Assembly (NCBI GenBank): GCA_030278955.1
Contig: JAOANR010000005.1
Coordinates: 1,221,431-1,285,430 of the forward strand
Length of the DNA: 64,000 nucleotides
DNA from: Hygrophila difformis
Taxonomy: Eukaryota > Streptophyta > Magnoliopsida > Lamiales > Acanthaceae
Reading direction: 5' to 3'
The position numbers were made by a program, and so were the translations under genes. The notes under the pieces are model-generated. The model was not told the origin of the DNA, did no database searches, and saw only the letters and a list, made by a program, of their open reading frames with translations. The stretch's first letter is position 1; each line of letters starts with the position of its first letter. Positions 21,401 to 32,588 of the stretch are shown here, one piece after another.

Positions 21401-22423
21401 CGAGGTAATTTAAAGGGTGTCTATACTGTTAGTTCTGGATATCTATGGTTGCAAGGGGAGGAGGCTACAGATAAGGGGTGGGCCTGGATGTGGTCACGGC
21501 TTATCCCGGAAAAGATTGGGGTTTTGTTATGGCTTATTGGTCATGGTTCGCTTCCGTGTAATGAATTGAGGTTCCGACGAGGTCTGGCCTCTTCGCCATT
21601 ATGCACCATTTGTGGCGTGGATATTGAAGATTGGCGCCATGCTCTATTCCTATGTCCATGGGTGAACCTTGTTTGGATGAAAGGAGGTTTCCGTATCCGT
21701 GATGTTCTTGAGACAGTGGGAACCGAAGATTGTCGTCATTGGAGTGAATGGGCTTGGAGGACTTGGGGTAATTGGTTTCTTGCAATTCTCTGGACTGTGT
21801 GGTGTGAGAGGAATGCCAAGGTATTTAGAAATGAAGTGCTTGGAAGGGATCGCATTTTGCACAAGGCTTCCCAGTTGCTACAGCAGCTTGAGCGGAATGA
21901 ACCGGTACCTGTTAAGGATCGATCGCCGCGGGTTATTAAGTGGAGAGAAGAGGATGTTGATGGTGTGGTGCTACACTCCGATGGATGTGTGCTTGTGTCG
22001 CAGGAACGGTCTGGATTTGGGGCAGTCCTGAGGACGAGCTCGGGACAGTGGGTGCATGGCTGTGGCGGGGCACTTGGCTGCCGGTCCATTATTGAAGTAG
22101 AGATTCTAGCCCTTCGCTTTGGACTGCTTCTTGCTAAGCAATCTGGAGCAGCTTTGAAGACATGCTATGTGGACTCGATGGAAGTAGTCAATCTGGTAAT
22201 GGGAATGGTGCTTCTTTGTCATCCGTTTTGGCCTATGATCGAGGAGGTTTGTGAGCTTATTCGGGAATTTGATGGTTGTCGTCTGAGACATTTCTACAGA
22301 GAGGGCAACCAAGTTGCGGACGGATTAGCTAAGAGGGCGGCTCGGGCCGAGGAGTTTTATACCACATGGGCGTTCCCTCCTGATGATATTACACCCTTGG
22401 TTTTCTATACCCGCATGATTTAG
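18431..22423 (+). pseudogene. LINE ORF2: AP-type endonuclease, reverse transcriptase, RNase H
   Basis: The start MDFKDFSIISWNVCG (ATG 18431) opens an EEP/APE endonuclease: SWNVCG, MEPR, MGDWNEI, KRLDRGM and LDHCPLKL (usually SDHCP). The RT follows: GPDGFPAGIFKEYW, QFRPLTLCNVTFKLITKIL, YQSAFLPGRGTADN, VDLAKAFDMVRWDF and the catalytic VFADDLIL. Between LQELDIP and GLRQG about 20 residues found in relatives are missing, and DPLSP reads VPFLP. The frame is open to TAA 21005-21007 (LMGKQLW*), then continues in the same frame to 22423 with a zf-RVT-like Cys/His cluster (CTICGVDIEDWRHALFLC) and RNase H with its acidic residues present (HSDGC, EVEILAL, YVDSMEVV, NQVADGLAK). Confidence 0.9.
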
Positions 22424-22503
22424 ATTTTCTAGCTTTGTTTTCCTTTCTTGTATTTTTTTATTTTCCCTTTACTCGCCTTTTTAGGCTGTGTTACCAAAAA
22501 AAA

Positions 22504-22519
22504 AAATCTAATATTAATA
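22504..22519. repeat. Right target-site duplication of the LINE
   Basis: Exact copy of 16816-16831, directly after the poly(A) tail. Confidence 0.9.
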
Positions 22520-23041
22520 TGTTCTAGAACTATATGATTATTCACACACTTCTAACAATAGGGGGGAACACGGTTTGATTTGGTGCAGTTTCGCACCAAA
22601 CCCAAACAAAATCGTAAAAAACGGTTTGCGAAAAAATCAAACCAAACCAAACCATTTTAGCATTTCAAACCACACCAAACCATTTTCATTTCAAACCAAA
22701 CCAAAACGAAAAAAACGATTTAGTGCGGTTTGGTTACGGTTTAACCAATTTTTTTTTTTAAAAAAAAAATTTATGAATTACAGTCGTAAGTGTAATAGTC
22801 CAAACTCTAAAATCCTAATTAAAAGTTTAAAAAAATATATAAGTTCACTGTTTACAAGCCAGATACTTAATAAACTAGAACTACTAGAAGCTCTTGAAAA
22901 AAATAAAATTACAATTATATATACATAGACATTGATTCGAAAACAAGTAAAATTGAATCTCGATCTTGCATAATTTTGTTACTACAAGCCCAATAACCTA
23001 TAGCATAAGAAAACAACAAATTATATAGTTGATTTTATATA

Positions 23042-23168
23042 CTCCATCCGTTTCAAAATAAAATAGAGACCCAACTCGACTATTTTTTCAAATATATAAT
23101 TGCAATAAAACAGAATCAAAGTTAAACAATTAACATTGTCGTACAGATCTGTCCTGAACCGGAAGGAG
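23042..23168. mobile_element. Stowaway-like MITE, about 127 bp
   Basis: TA-flanked, with ends CTCCATCCGTTTC and ACCGGAAGGAG. The short interior has only part of the family core (GAATCAAAGTTAAACAAT). Confidence 0.65.
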
Positions 23169-23228
23169 TATTGTTTTTCTAATAATTATATAATTACAAT
23201 TAATTTAGTTCACTGTTCAAATTTTCTA

Positions 23229-23485
23229 CTTCCCCCGTTTTCATGAATTTGCAACACTTACTCTGCGTACGCAGTCCAATGCACATTTTTTTAACAAATA
23301 ATAACTCACATTGTGTACAAATAAAAATTGTAAAAATTGATATTCTAAAACTACAAGATTAGACGATTTTAACAAGATCTTGACTATGTTTTTACTTCTA
23401 TAACTATTATATAAACGTGAATCAAAGTTGAATAATGAATAGTGCCAAAAACTCAAACGTTTCATATTTACAAGAATAGAGGTAG
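23229..23485. mobile_element. Stowaway-like MITE
   Basis: TA-flanked. The left end is CTTCCCCCGTTTT and the right end is a weak AGAGGTAG. The core has ATTAGACGATTTTAACAAGA and GAATCAAAGTTGAATAATGA, shared with the 34.2 and 40.6 kb copies. Confidence 0.6.
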
Positions 23486-23677
23486 TATTTTTTCTTTTTT
23501 TTTTTTACCTAGTTGCCTGTTCAACTGATTTTTTTTTTTTCGAAAATGCCTATTGAACAGGCATTTAATACTATTTTTTTTTCATTCATCCAGCATTTTC
23601 GGAATAAAAATTAATTTTTTTTAAGTCGCCTCTTGAACATGCAATTTAAGGCTATTTTGGGAGTACACTAATTTATA

Positions 23678-23933
23678 CTCCCTCCGTTTCTTTTCATGTT
23701 ATTTTCTATATTTCATGCAATTCAACACATGTTTTTAATTATTAATAATTCAAAACGTATACAAATAAACATTCTAAAATAAGATATTATAAAAGTGCAC
23801 AATTAGACGAATCCAAAAATATCTCACTTGACTATGTTTTATCTCATCTAACTATACTAAAAGGTTAAATCAAAGTTACTCAAGAAATAATATCAACTAT
23901 ACAAAGGGTAAGGTTATTTAAAAACAGAGGGAC
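23678..23933. mobile_element. Stowaway-like MITE
   Basis: TA on both sides; left end CTCCCTCCGTTTC, right end ACAGAGGGAC. The core includes AATTAGACGAATCCAAAA and TTGACTATGTTTTATCTCAT. Confidence 0.75.
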
Positions 23934-24009
23934 TATATATTATTTTAATAATTAAGCCTGCATATATGTTTGCATTTCCCAGTTTTGAGTTTATTTGGAA
24001 AAAAACATA

Positions 24010-24407
24010 CTCTCTGTCTTTTAATAAGTGAATTTACTTGTTTCTATTTTCACACGAACCAAAAAATATATATTTTTTGCGTATACTGGGTATGCTCATA
24101 CCATATTGAGCTCAAGACTAATCTCTATAAAATCTAGTGGGATTGAAGGGTTGCCTCACTCAAATCAGAACTCTGCATATACAAAGACTCGAACCCGAGA
24201 CATTCACACCAAAATATATATTTAAACATTAATAACTCAAATTATATATATAAAAATTATATAAATTTTATATTATAAAACTACATGATTATATTAAATG
24301 AATCCAACAAAATATCACTTAGAATATATTTTATTTTATATAATAAAGCTAAATGGTCCATCATAGTTACTTAGTGCAAATGGACCACTTAAGAAAACCA
24401 GAGGGAG
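24010..24407. mobile_element. Stowaway-like MITE carrying a nested SINE-like fragment
   Basis: The ends CTCTCTGTC and CCAGAGGGAG are flanked by TA on the left only in exact form. The core family phrases lie at 24220-24390. Inside, about 24079-24205 is foreign: on the minus strand it contains TCTCGGGTTCGAGTC, a good match to the pol III B box, and is bordered by similar CCAAAA..TATATATTT sequences that could be a duplicated target. No A box was found, so it may be 5'-truncated. Confidence 0.5.
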
Positions 24408-25601
24408 TGTAATGTTAACCAATTATAAAATGCATGAAAGTAAAAGGAATATACATAAATTGTTGACTCAGTTCGGCCCAAGGCCTACGTCTGGGGAATA
24501 CCAATCCAGGATAGTTCCTCTATGATGTTTCAACACTGTGTTCCAACCCAAACAAATAGTGAACCGTTCAATCTTTCACTCCAACACCCGAGTAGAGAGC
24601 TAATGAGCTTTAATTCCCTTCTGGTGAGAAATTCCCCGATTCTACTTCTACTCTTTGAAGAACTCTGTTAGGTCCGTTTAGAGAAATAACCTATGAACCG
24701 GTCCTGTCAACTAGTTCAAACACCTTTCGTGGACACGTTATTCAAACACCATTTGGGCACGGTATTTTAGGTATAATGAGTTATTGTGATAAAATGGAGT
24801 AATTAGTTAATGCGATGTTTTAGTTGATGTTTATGGAATAATTTTTTTCTAAATAGTGAAATGTGACAATTGTAGTGGGACAGATCAAAAAAGGAAAGTG
24901 AGACAGTAAAAATGGAATAATTTTTTCTAATTTTGAATAGTTAAGGGGTATTCATTTTCCACTTGCTCTCATCATTTTAGATACGAAAGAAAACAATATA
25001 TATTTAATTTTTTAACAGTAAAAATAATTTATTTTATATTATGTCCGCCTGAGTTTGAATTTCCTTCATTCATTTTATTATCTTCTTTATTCCAACCACT
25101 ATTTAAGCAAAAGACTTTGAATCTCATGTAATCCAAAAAAACACTATATCTCATTTTAGATCATCATATTAGTTCAACACCCATGCGTAGCGGGCGAAAA
25201 AATCTAGTGTACATAATAATTAAATGACCACACATATGGGAATGGAGACTTGAACAGGTAATCATGTCATCTGACTTCTAATCTTATAGTTGGGAGTTTG
25301 ATTCCTACCAGATCCCTTATCATTTATCTTTATAATTTGTTTGGCTAACTCTCATGCATCTTTACCGACACATGAGTTTCAATAGTCTCAATGTTTTTTA
25401 AAAAATGACCACACACATTTTAAAATCTTTCTCGTCCTGAAAATTTCAGACGAATATTCGCCAACATTGGTTGGGAATATATAATGCGCCATGGCTTCTG
25501 CACTCTCCTGCTGCATCACTCAAGATTCAAGATTCTCGCACCAATGCGCTCTCTTGCTCTAATTACTTATTTTTGTATTTTTAATAATAATAACAATATA
25601 A

Positions 25602-25659
<58 letters not shown>
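25602..25659. repeat. ATT trinucleotide microsatellite
   Basis: About 19 consecutive ATT units without a visible interruption. Confidence 0.95.
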
Positions 25660-25660
<1 letters not shown>

Positions 25661-26420
25661 TCCATTCGTGCTACGAACTTTGGCCATTCTCTTCTTTTTT
25701 AGGGTGTCCCATAAAGATTACTAGTATGTTTGGGAAATAAGTAGATTTTAGCGTCCGGAGTTTGTAGTTTAGAGTCTGGAGTTTGAAATTAATAATGACA
25801 AAATGACAAATAGTTTTAAATTTGAATAATGATGTTTGGTAATGTAATTTTAAATTAGAGTTTAGAGTCTGGAGTTTGAAAAGCTAAAAGTTGGAGGAAG
25901 TGAGCGTTCAGAGTTTAGAGATTAAAATTTGACGTTTACTGTAATTAATGTTTACTGTATATAGAATTTTAGCCTATTTTTATTATGTATTTTAAAAGTT
26001 AGATACTAATTGCTAGCGTTTGTTTTAAACCCCTGCCTAAATTATAGTATCAAAAGAAAGGAGCTAATCCTCTCATATTAGCACACTTATTAGTTTGCTA
26101 TTTTAGTCAAACTGAGTAAGTTAAAAAATGGGTTCCATATGCCAATTTGTTAAATTTTCATAATGAAAGAAAAAAGATAAGAGATTGAGTCGTCTGTCAA
26201 TTAAAGTGCTTTGTCCCCACAGGCCACAGCCCACAATTATTTTGTACTAATGAGAACTTATTAATGTCACCGGGATAGTGATTCTACAGCACAACACTAG
26301 TAGGAACTAATTTCAAGTTATTTATTTATTTATTTTTGAAACATGTTATTGTTATCAAGCTAGACTCACTAGATCAGTTGAGAGTTGAGATCAAATCCAA
26401 ATATAAATTAATAAAATATT

Positions 26421-26811
26421 TATTATGCATGTAAACAAAACATGTGAATGTCTAGTGTTCAACATCCATGTTCATGCCTTGATCATAAGGTTAGACATGT
26501 GAAAGTCTTGAAATGTATATGCCTTGATTATGAGGTTAGTAAATAGTGAGAGGATAAAAAAGTTTATAAATAGCCTATGTAATGTATTGAGAAGTTAAGT
26601 TAGAAAAATTTTGTACAAGCTTAATACTTGTTTCATTTCATAGCCATAATTATTACACTTTATCCATTTTATTATCCCACCTTTAAACTTCCTTTCTTTC
26701 ACCATTTAATACCAATTTCCATTACAATACTTCCACTATAAACACAAGCTAATAAGCCATATACCATTTTATTGTACACATACATAAATAAAGATAGTTA
26801 TTTCTATAACA
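26421..26811 (+). repeat. 5' LTR of Copia-1
   Basis: 391 bp. It contains TATAAATA at 26565-26572, placed to start the genomic RNA. Immediately downstream CGTTATCAGCACGAG is the presumed primer site, resembling but not equal to the usual TGGTATCAGAGC. Confidence 0.92.
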
Positions 26812-26888
26812 CGTTATCAGCACGAGGAGACTCTGTCCAGATTATCATTTGAGGTATAATCTCTTATTTCTAAACTTTCAATAAGATT

Positions 26889-27926
26889 ATGGCTAACCTT
26901 GCAAAGCAGGAATTTGCTCCCTTAACCGTTGAAGGAAGCAATTATATGTCCTGGGCCCGAGATGTAAAAATGCATCTTACTTCAATGGGTCTGGAAGATA
27001 CTATTGCTGAAGGCAAAAATCCCAGCCATCAAAATCAGGCAAAAGCCATGATTTTCTTGTGCCATCATATCGAAGAGGCACTTAAAATGGAGTACGTGAC
27101 TGTGGAATCCCCACTGGCATTGTGGGAAAAGCTGAAAGAAAGATATGATAATCTTAAAAAGACGGTGCTTCCAAAAGCCCTTGATGACTGGACAAACCTG
27201 AGACTTCAGGACTTCAAAATAGTCCGGGAATATAATTCCGCTGTGTTCAAAATTACGGCCCAATTGCAATTATGTGGGCAAAAGATATCTGAAGCAGAAA
27301 TGCTTGAAAAAACGTATTCTACGTTTCATGCTAAAAACTCAGTATTGAGTGAGACATACCGTCAAAAAGGTTTTCAGAGATATTCTGATCTTATGACCTG
27401 CTTATTATTGGCTGAACAAAACAGCATATTGTTGTTGAGAATCATGAATCTAGGCCCGCAGGTGCAAAACCGTTCCCTGAGGTGAACGCGGCTCAATCAT
27501 CGAAATATGTGCGTGATCGTGGGCACTTTAAAAAATCAAAATAATGATCGTGGCCAAAATCGGTATCACAATCGAGGCAGAGGTGAATCATCTCGTCAAA
27601 ATAATTATCGAAATAAGCCTCGATTTGAGCAAAATCGCAGATATGATACCAGAAGGCCTTACAAACCACAACAAAGAAATTATGCAAGAAAGCATAAACA
27701 AAATGATGAAATTTGTGATCGTTGTGGAATTAAAGGCCATATGGCTCAAACATGCCACACAGCTAAATATTTAGCTGAACTGTATCAGGCCTCGAAACGA
27801 AAAGAAAGACCAGGTGTTGAAGCACACCATAATGCCCACGATGATACTTATGATGATATATTAAATGATAATATCACGCACTTGGAAGCTGATGATTTTG
27901 TTGAGCCAGATACTGTTACTAAATAA
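26889..27926 (+). pseudogene. Copia-1 gag
   Basis: The start MANLAKQEFAPLTVEG (ATG 26889) and the UBN2-like capsid region (MGLEDTIAEG, AKAMIFLCHHI, LWEKLKERYDNL, DWTNLRLQDFK) are typical copia gag. Around 27438-27441 one A appears missing: the expected RNHESRP continues in the +1 frame through FPEVNAAQSSKYV. At 27530-27535 an A6 run restores the original frame, which then gives an Arg/Asn/Gln-rich basic region and the zinc knuckle CDRCGIKGHMAQTC, ending TAA at 27924-27926. Because of the shift the frame-0 protein stops at 27483-27485. Confidence 0.85.
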
Positions 27927-28094
27927 TATATTATATAGCTATATATATATTTTACTTGTCTTTTATAATTCCTGTTTAATATAAATAATGATATCTTGTA
28001 CTTCCCTTTTATTATCCATGTATAATATAAATATGCTTTTGCATTAATAATATTTATATTGCTGATGTTTAATAACATTCTTATATTCTTGTAA

Positions 28095-31000
28095 AGAAAT
28101 GGATGCTGGAAATTCAAAGTCGGAGATGATATCTGCCTCATTGACAGTGCAACAACGCATAGCATTTTGAAAAGCAAAAGCTATTTCTCCAATTTAAAAT
28201 TGGAAAAGACCGCAGTGAAAACTATAAGCGGTAATGCAAAATGCATTGAAGGCTCCGGTAGAGCTGTTATATTTCTCCCTGAAGGGACAAAAATGGCAAT
28301 TGAAAATGCCTTGTTCTCACGCAAAGCTCGAAGAAATTTACTGAGCTTCAATGATATTCGAAAAAATGGATATCACATTGAAACTTCAAAAGAGGCAGAT
28401 CACGAGTATCTTTTGATAACTCGAATTGAAAATGACAAAAAATTTGTGAATGAAAAATTGCCATGTTACTCATCTGGCTTATACTATACAAAAATATGTG
28501 CCGCAGAAATATATAACCTAGTAGGCTTGAAAGCTACTAGTGAATTTATTACCTGGCACGATAGACTTGGGCATCCTGGCAGTGTAATGCTGAGGCGAAT
28601 TATTGAAAATTCAAATGGCCATACATTGAAAAGGCAAATGATATTGAACCCAAATGAGTTCAATTGTGCAGCCTGTTCACAAGGGAAATTGATAACCAGA
28701 CCATCTCCAGTAAAAGTGGGAATTGAATCCCCTACATTCCTAGAAAGAATTCAAGGCGATATATGTGGACCTATTGATCCACCGTGTGGACCTTTCAAGT
28801 ACCTTATGGTATTAATTGATGCGTCATCACGCTGGTCACACGTTTGTTTATTATCAACTCGCAATTTGGCATTCGCAAGATTACTTGCACAAATTATAAA
28901 ATTGCGAGCACAGTTTCCAGATCATCCGATAAAGAAAATACGCCTTGATAATGCTGGAGAATATACATCACATGCATTTGATGATTTCTGCATGTCGATT
29001 GGAATTACTGTTGAACATCCTGTGCCTCATGTGCACACGCAAAATGGTCTGGCAGAATCATTTATTAAGCGATTGCAATTAATTGCAAGACCCTTGTTAA
29101 TGAAATCAAGACTCCCTGTTTCTGCTTGGGGACATGCTATATTGCATGCAGCCGCACTTGTGAAAATAAGGCCGACAAGCTATCATAGCTACTCCCCTAC
29201 ACAAATTGTGTTTGGAAAGGAGCCCAATATATCCCACGTGCGAATTTTTGGGTGTGCGGTTTATGTACCGATTGCGCCACCACAACGCACAAAAATGGGA
29301 CCTCAAAGAAGGTTGGGCATATATGTCGGGTATGAATCACCCTCGATTATTAAATATCTTGAGCCAAAAACGGGTGATTTATTTACTGCAAGATTTGCAG
29401 ACTGTCATTTTGATGAAACTCAATTCCCGACATTAGGGGGAGGAAATGATCAACTGAAAAAGGAAATATCTTGGCAAAGTCCATTTGATTTCCTTGATCC
29501 TCGTACAAGGCAATGCGAACTTGAAGTTCAAAGAATTGTGCATTTGCAGGGAATTGCAAATCAATTACCCGATGCTTTTAATGATGCTGCTAAAGTCACA
29601 AAATCATATATAAATGATGCAGCAAATGCACCAGCCAATATAAATGTCCCAGAAGGGCAAATTCCAAGTGCAAATGAACCTACTGCACGCCTGAAGCGTG
29701 GTAGGCCTTTGGGTTCCAAAGATAAAAATCCACGAAAGAAGAAAATTATCCATATGGGTGATAAATCAATCACAGATGATACTGCCGAAGGAAAAATTGA
29801 TTCAACCCCCGAAAAGGTTGAACCTGAAAATATTCACCCAGAAGAAAATGAAGTTATTGAAACTTCTTTCAATTATATCAATACTGGGAAATGTTGGAAC
29901 CGAAAAGAAACAAACGTTGATAATGCCTTTGCATACAACGTTGCACTCGATGTAATGGAAAATAACGAGGATCCTGAACCAAGATCAGTTGAAGAATGTC
30001 GGAAAAGAAATGATTGGTCAAAATGGAAAGATGCGATTCAGTCTGAACTAGATTCACTGAATAAACGAAAAGTATTCGGCCCTATTGTCCAAACACCAAA
30101 AAAATGTGAAGCCTGTTGGCTACAGATGGGTGTTTGTGAGAAAAAGAAATGAAAATAATGAAATTGCCAAATATAAGGCAAGGCTTGTAGCCCAAGGTTT
30201 TTCACAACGACCGGGAATTGATTTTGAGGAAACATATTCCCCAGTTATGGATGGAATAACATTCAGGTATCTAATGAGTCTAGCAGTACGAGAAAATCTC
30301 GAAATGAGGCTGATGGATGTTGTTACTGCATATTTATATGGCTCATTGGAGAATGATATTTATATGAAAATACCTGAAGGGTTTAAATTACCTGAGTCTT
30401 GCAACTCAAAATCCAGAGAAACTTATTCCATCAAACTGCAAAAATCGTTGTATGGGCTCAAGCAATCTGGCCGAATGTGGTACAACCGCCTCAGTGAAAG
30501 TTTGATAAAGGAATGCTATACAAATGACCCGATCAGCCCTTGTGTATTTATAAAGAAAAATGGGTCAGAATTTGTGATCGTCGCAGTCTATGTTGACGAT
30601 TTAAATCTAATTGGAACTCCTGAAGAGTTGAAAAAGGCGGTCGAATATCTGAAAAAGGAGTTTGAAATCAAAGATTTCGGGAAAACGAAATTTTGCCTTG
30701 GCCTACAAATTGAGCATTTGGAAATGGGCATATTTGTTCATCAATCAGCTTATACCCAAAAGGTATTAAAGCAATTTCGAATGGATTATGCTCATCCGCT
30801 AAATAATCCAATGGTCGTTCGGACACTTGATCCTGCAAAGGATCCATTTAGGCCAAAAGAAGATAATGAAGAGCAACTTGGCCCAGAAATCCCATATTTA
30901 AGCGCAATTGGTGCGTTAATGTATCTTGCAAACAGCACGCGACCTGATATCGCGTTTGCAGTCAATCTACTCGCAAGATTCAGCTCTTGCCCTACTCAAC

Positions 31001-31593
31001 GACATTGGAAAGGCATAAAGCATGTTTTTCGCTATCTCCAAGGAACAATTGATCTTGGGTTATTTTACCCAAAAGACTCTCGACATGAGTTAATTGGCTA
31101 TGCCGATGCAGGTTATTTATCAGACCCACACAAAGCCAAATCTCAAACATGCTATATCTTCACGTGTGGTGGAACTGCTATCTCTTGGAGGTCAATGAAG
31201 CAGACTCTAACTGCTACTTCTTCTAATCATGCCGAAATATTAGCAATCCATGAAGCAAGTCGAGAATGTGTTTGGTTGAGGTCAATGACTCAACATATAT
31301 TGAAGAGTTGTGGTTTAATCATTGAACCACAAATGCCCCCAACAATTTTATTTGAAGATAATTCGGCTTGTGTAGCCCAGTTGAAAGGGGGTTATATCAA
31401 AGGAGATAGAACGAAGCATATTTCACCAAAATTCTTCTACACTCATGATCTTCAAAAGAATGGTGAAGTCGATGTGCAACAAATTCGATCAGAAAATAAT
31501 TTAGCGGATCTATTTACCAAGGCATTGCCGACTGCAACATTCGAGAAGCTCGTGAAGAAAATTGGAATGCGGCGGCTTCGAGATTTAAAATGA
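28095..31593 (+). pseudogene. Copia-1 pol: protease, integrase, RT, RNase H
   Basis: The frame opens after TAA 28092-28094 and gives the protease motif LIDSATTHSIL (28137-28169). The integrase has its zinc site (WHDRLGHPG...CAACSQGK) and DDE residues (GDICGP, RLDNAGEY, NGLAESF). At 30098-30104 an A7 run breaks the frame; six A would join PKNVKPVGY to RWVFVRKR in the second part (30085-31593). There the RT reads KARLVAQGFSQRPGIDFEETYSPV, a palm with MDVVTAYLYG and the catalytic YVDDLNLIG. RNase H follows with YADAGY and the terminal NLADLFTKALPT, ending TGA 31591-31593. Apart from the A-run break the frame is clean. Confidence 0.9.
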
Positions 31594-31729
31594 TGTCCAA
31601 ATCAGGGAGAGCATCTGATACAAGAATACTGTACTCTTTTTCCTTCACTTGGATTTTTTCCCACTGGGTTTTTTCCAAGTAAGGTTTTAACGAGGCATAT
31701 TCTTCGTATTGACGACATTCAAGGGGGAG

Positions 31730-32120
31730 TATTATGCATGTAAACAAAACATGTGAATGTCTAGTGTTCAACATCCATGTTCATGCCTTGATCATAAGGT
31801 TAGACATGTGAAAGTCTTGAAATGTATATGCCTTGATTATGAGGTTAGTAAATAGTGAGAGGATAAAAAAGTTTATAAATAGCCTATGTAATGTATTGAG
31901 AAGTTAAGTTAGAAAAATTTTGTACAAGCTTAATACTTGTTTCATTTCATAGCCATAATTATTACACTTTATCCATTTTATTATCCCACCTTTAAACTTC
32001 CTTTCTTTCACCATTTAATACCAATTTCCATTACAATACTTCCACTATAAACACAAGCTAATAAGCCATATACCATTTTATTGTACACATACATAAATAA
32101 AGATAGTTATTTCTATAACA
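31730..32120 (+). repeat. 3' LTR of Copia-1
   Basis: Same 391 bp as 26421-26811 with no difference noticed, and preceded by the polypurine tract. Confidence 0.93.
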
Positions 32121-32213
32121 ATCTTAGAATTATTTATGATTTATTGGTAAATGTACAGGGAGGGGGCCACAAATTGGATATTAGCGTTAATAAAGTTATA
32201 TTGTGATTATTAA

Positions 32214-32554
32214 GGGTCTGTTATGCACGCAGCTTTTGAAAACTTTTGGTAGGTTTAGCTTTTATTTCAAAACAAAAGCCCTGTTCTGTACACTAGCTTC
32301 TGGAAGTTTTTTTTTAGATGCTACTTCTTGTAGCGTTAAAATAAGCTTGCCAGCTTATTTATGTCCAATTACAATTTTAACCCAATAACCAACCCACTAC
32401 CCAAATAGTCTATATAAATATTTGTCCTCTTATGTCATTTCATACATTTTTTTGACAGCTACAACTAGTTGTACAAAACATTTAAATAGAACTAACAGCT
32501 ACAGCTCCCTACAGCTCCAGCTCGCAGTTATAGCTCTGCGTGCAGAACAGACCC
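32214..32554. mobile_element. Tourist-like (PIF/Harbinger) MITE
   Basis: 341 bp with terminal inverted repeats GGGTCTGTTATGCACGCAG and its counterpart (reverse complement GGGTCTGTTCTGCACGCAG, one mismatch), flanked on both sides by TAA. It has no coding capacity. Confidence 0.85.
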
Positions 32555-32588
32555 TAAATAATAAAGATTAGTTTGTGGTTGAATAGTA

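Larger units (their letters stand above)
16832..22503 (+). mobile_element. Full-length L1-type LINE retrotransposon
   Basis: The element has ORF1 with a CCHC knuckle, ORF2 with endonuclease, RT and C-terminal RNase H, and a 3' A tail (TTACC followed by 11 A). It is flanked by a near-perfect target-site duplication, AAATCTAATATTAATA at 16816-16831 and 22504-22519. The 5' end directly follows the left duplication, so no 5' truncation is evident. About 5.67 kb long. ORF1 carries frame breaks, and ORF2 has one nonsense codon and a small deletion, so it cannot now move on its own. Confidence 0.92.
22520..26420. other. AT-rich intergenic region crowded with small non-autonomous elements
   Basis: No host gene is visible. 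22565-22745 is rich in AACCAAACC/GGTTTGG motifs, like the subterminal part of some plant hAT elements, but no clear ends were found. Stowaway-like elements follow at 23042, 23229, 23678 and 24010. 24460-24690 is a moderately GC-rich stretch of unknown origin. 25725-25930 repeats GTTTAGAGTCTGGAGTTTGAA twice (in part). An ATT microsatellite lies at 25602-25659. Confidence 0.55.
26421..32120 (+). mobile_element. Copia-1: young Ty1/copia LTR retrotransposon
   Basis: Two 391-bp LTRs (26421-26811 and 31730-32120), identical as far as I can read, enclose gag, protease, integrase, RT and RNase H in copia order. A polypurine tract AAGGGGGAG (31721-31729) abuts the 3' LTR. Flanking pentamers are ATATT (left) and ATCTT (right), a target duplication with one mismatch. 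The LTRs begin TATTAT and end ATAACA, so the usual 5'-TG is TA in both. LTR identity implies very recent insertion, yet gag and pol carry three single-base frame breaks. Confidence 0.93.

Noticed and set aside
24460..24690. Possible solo LTR or gene fragment
   Set aside because: Slightly GC-richer than its surroundings but no terminal repeats, target duplication or open frame was found.
25602..25659. CRISPR-like or satellite array
   Set aside because: It is a simple ATT microsatellite with no spacers; the window is plant nuclear DNA.
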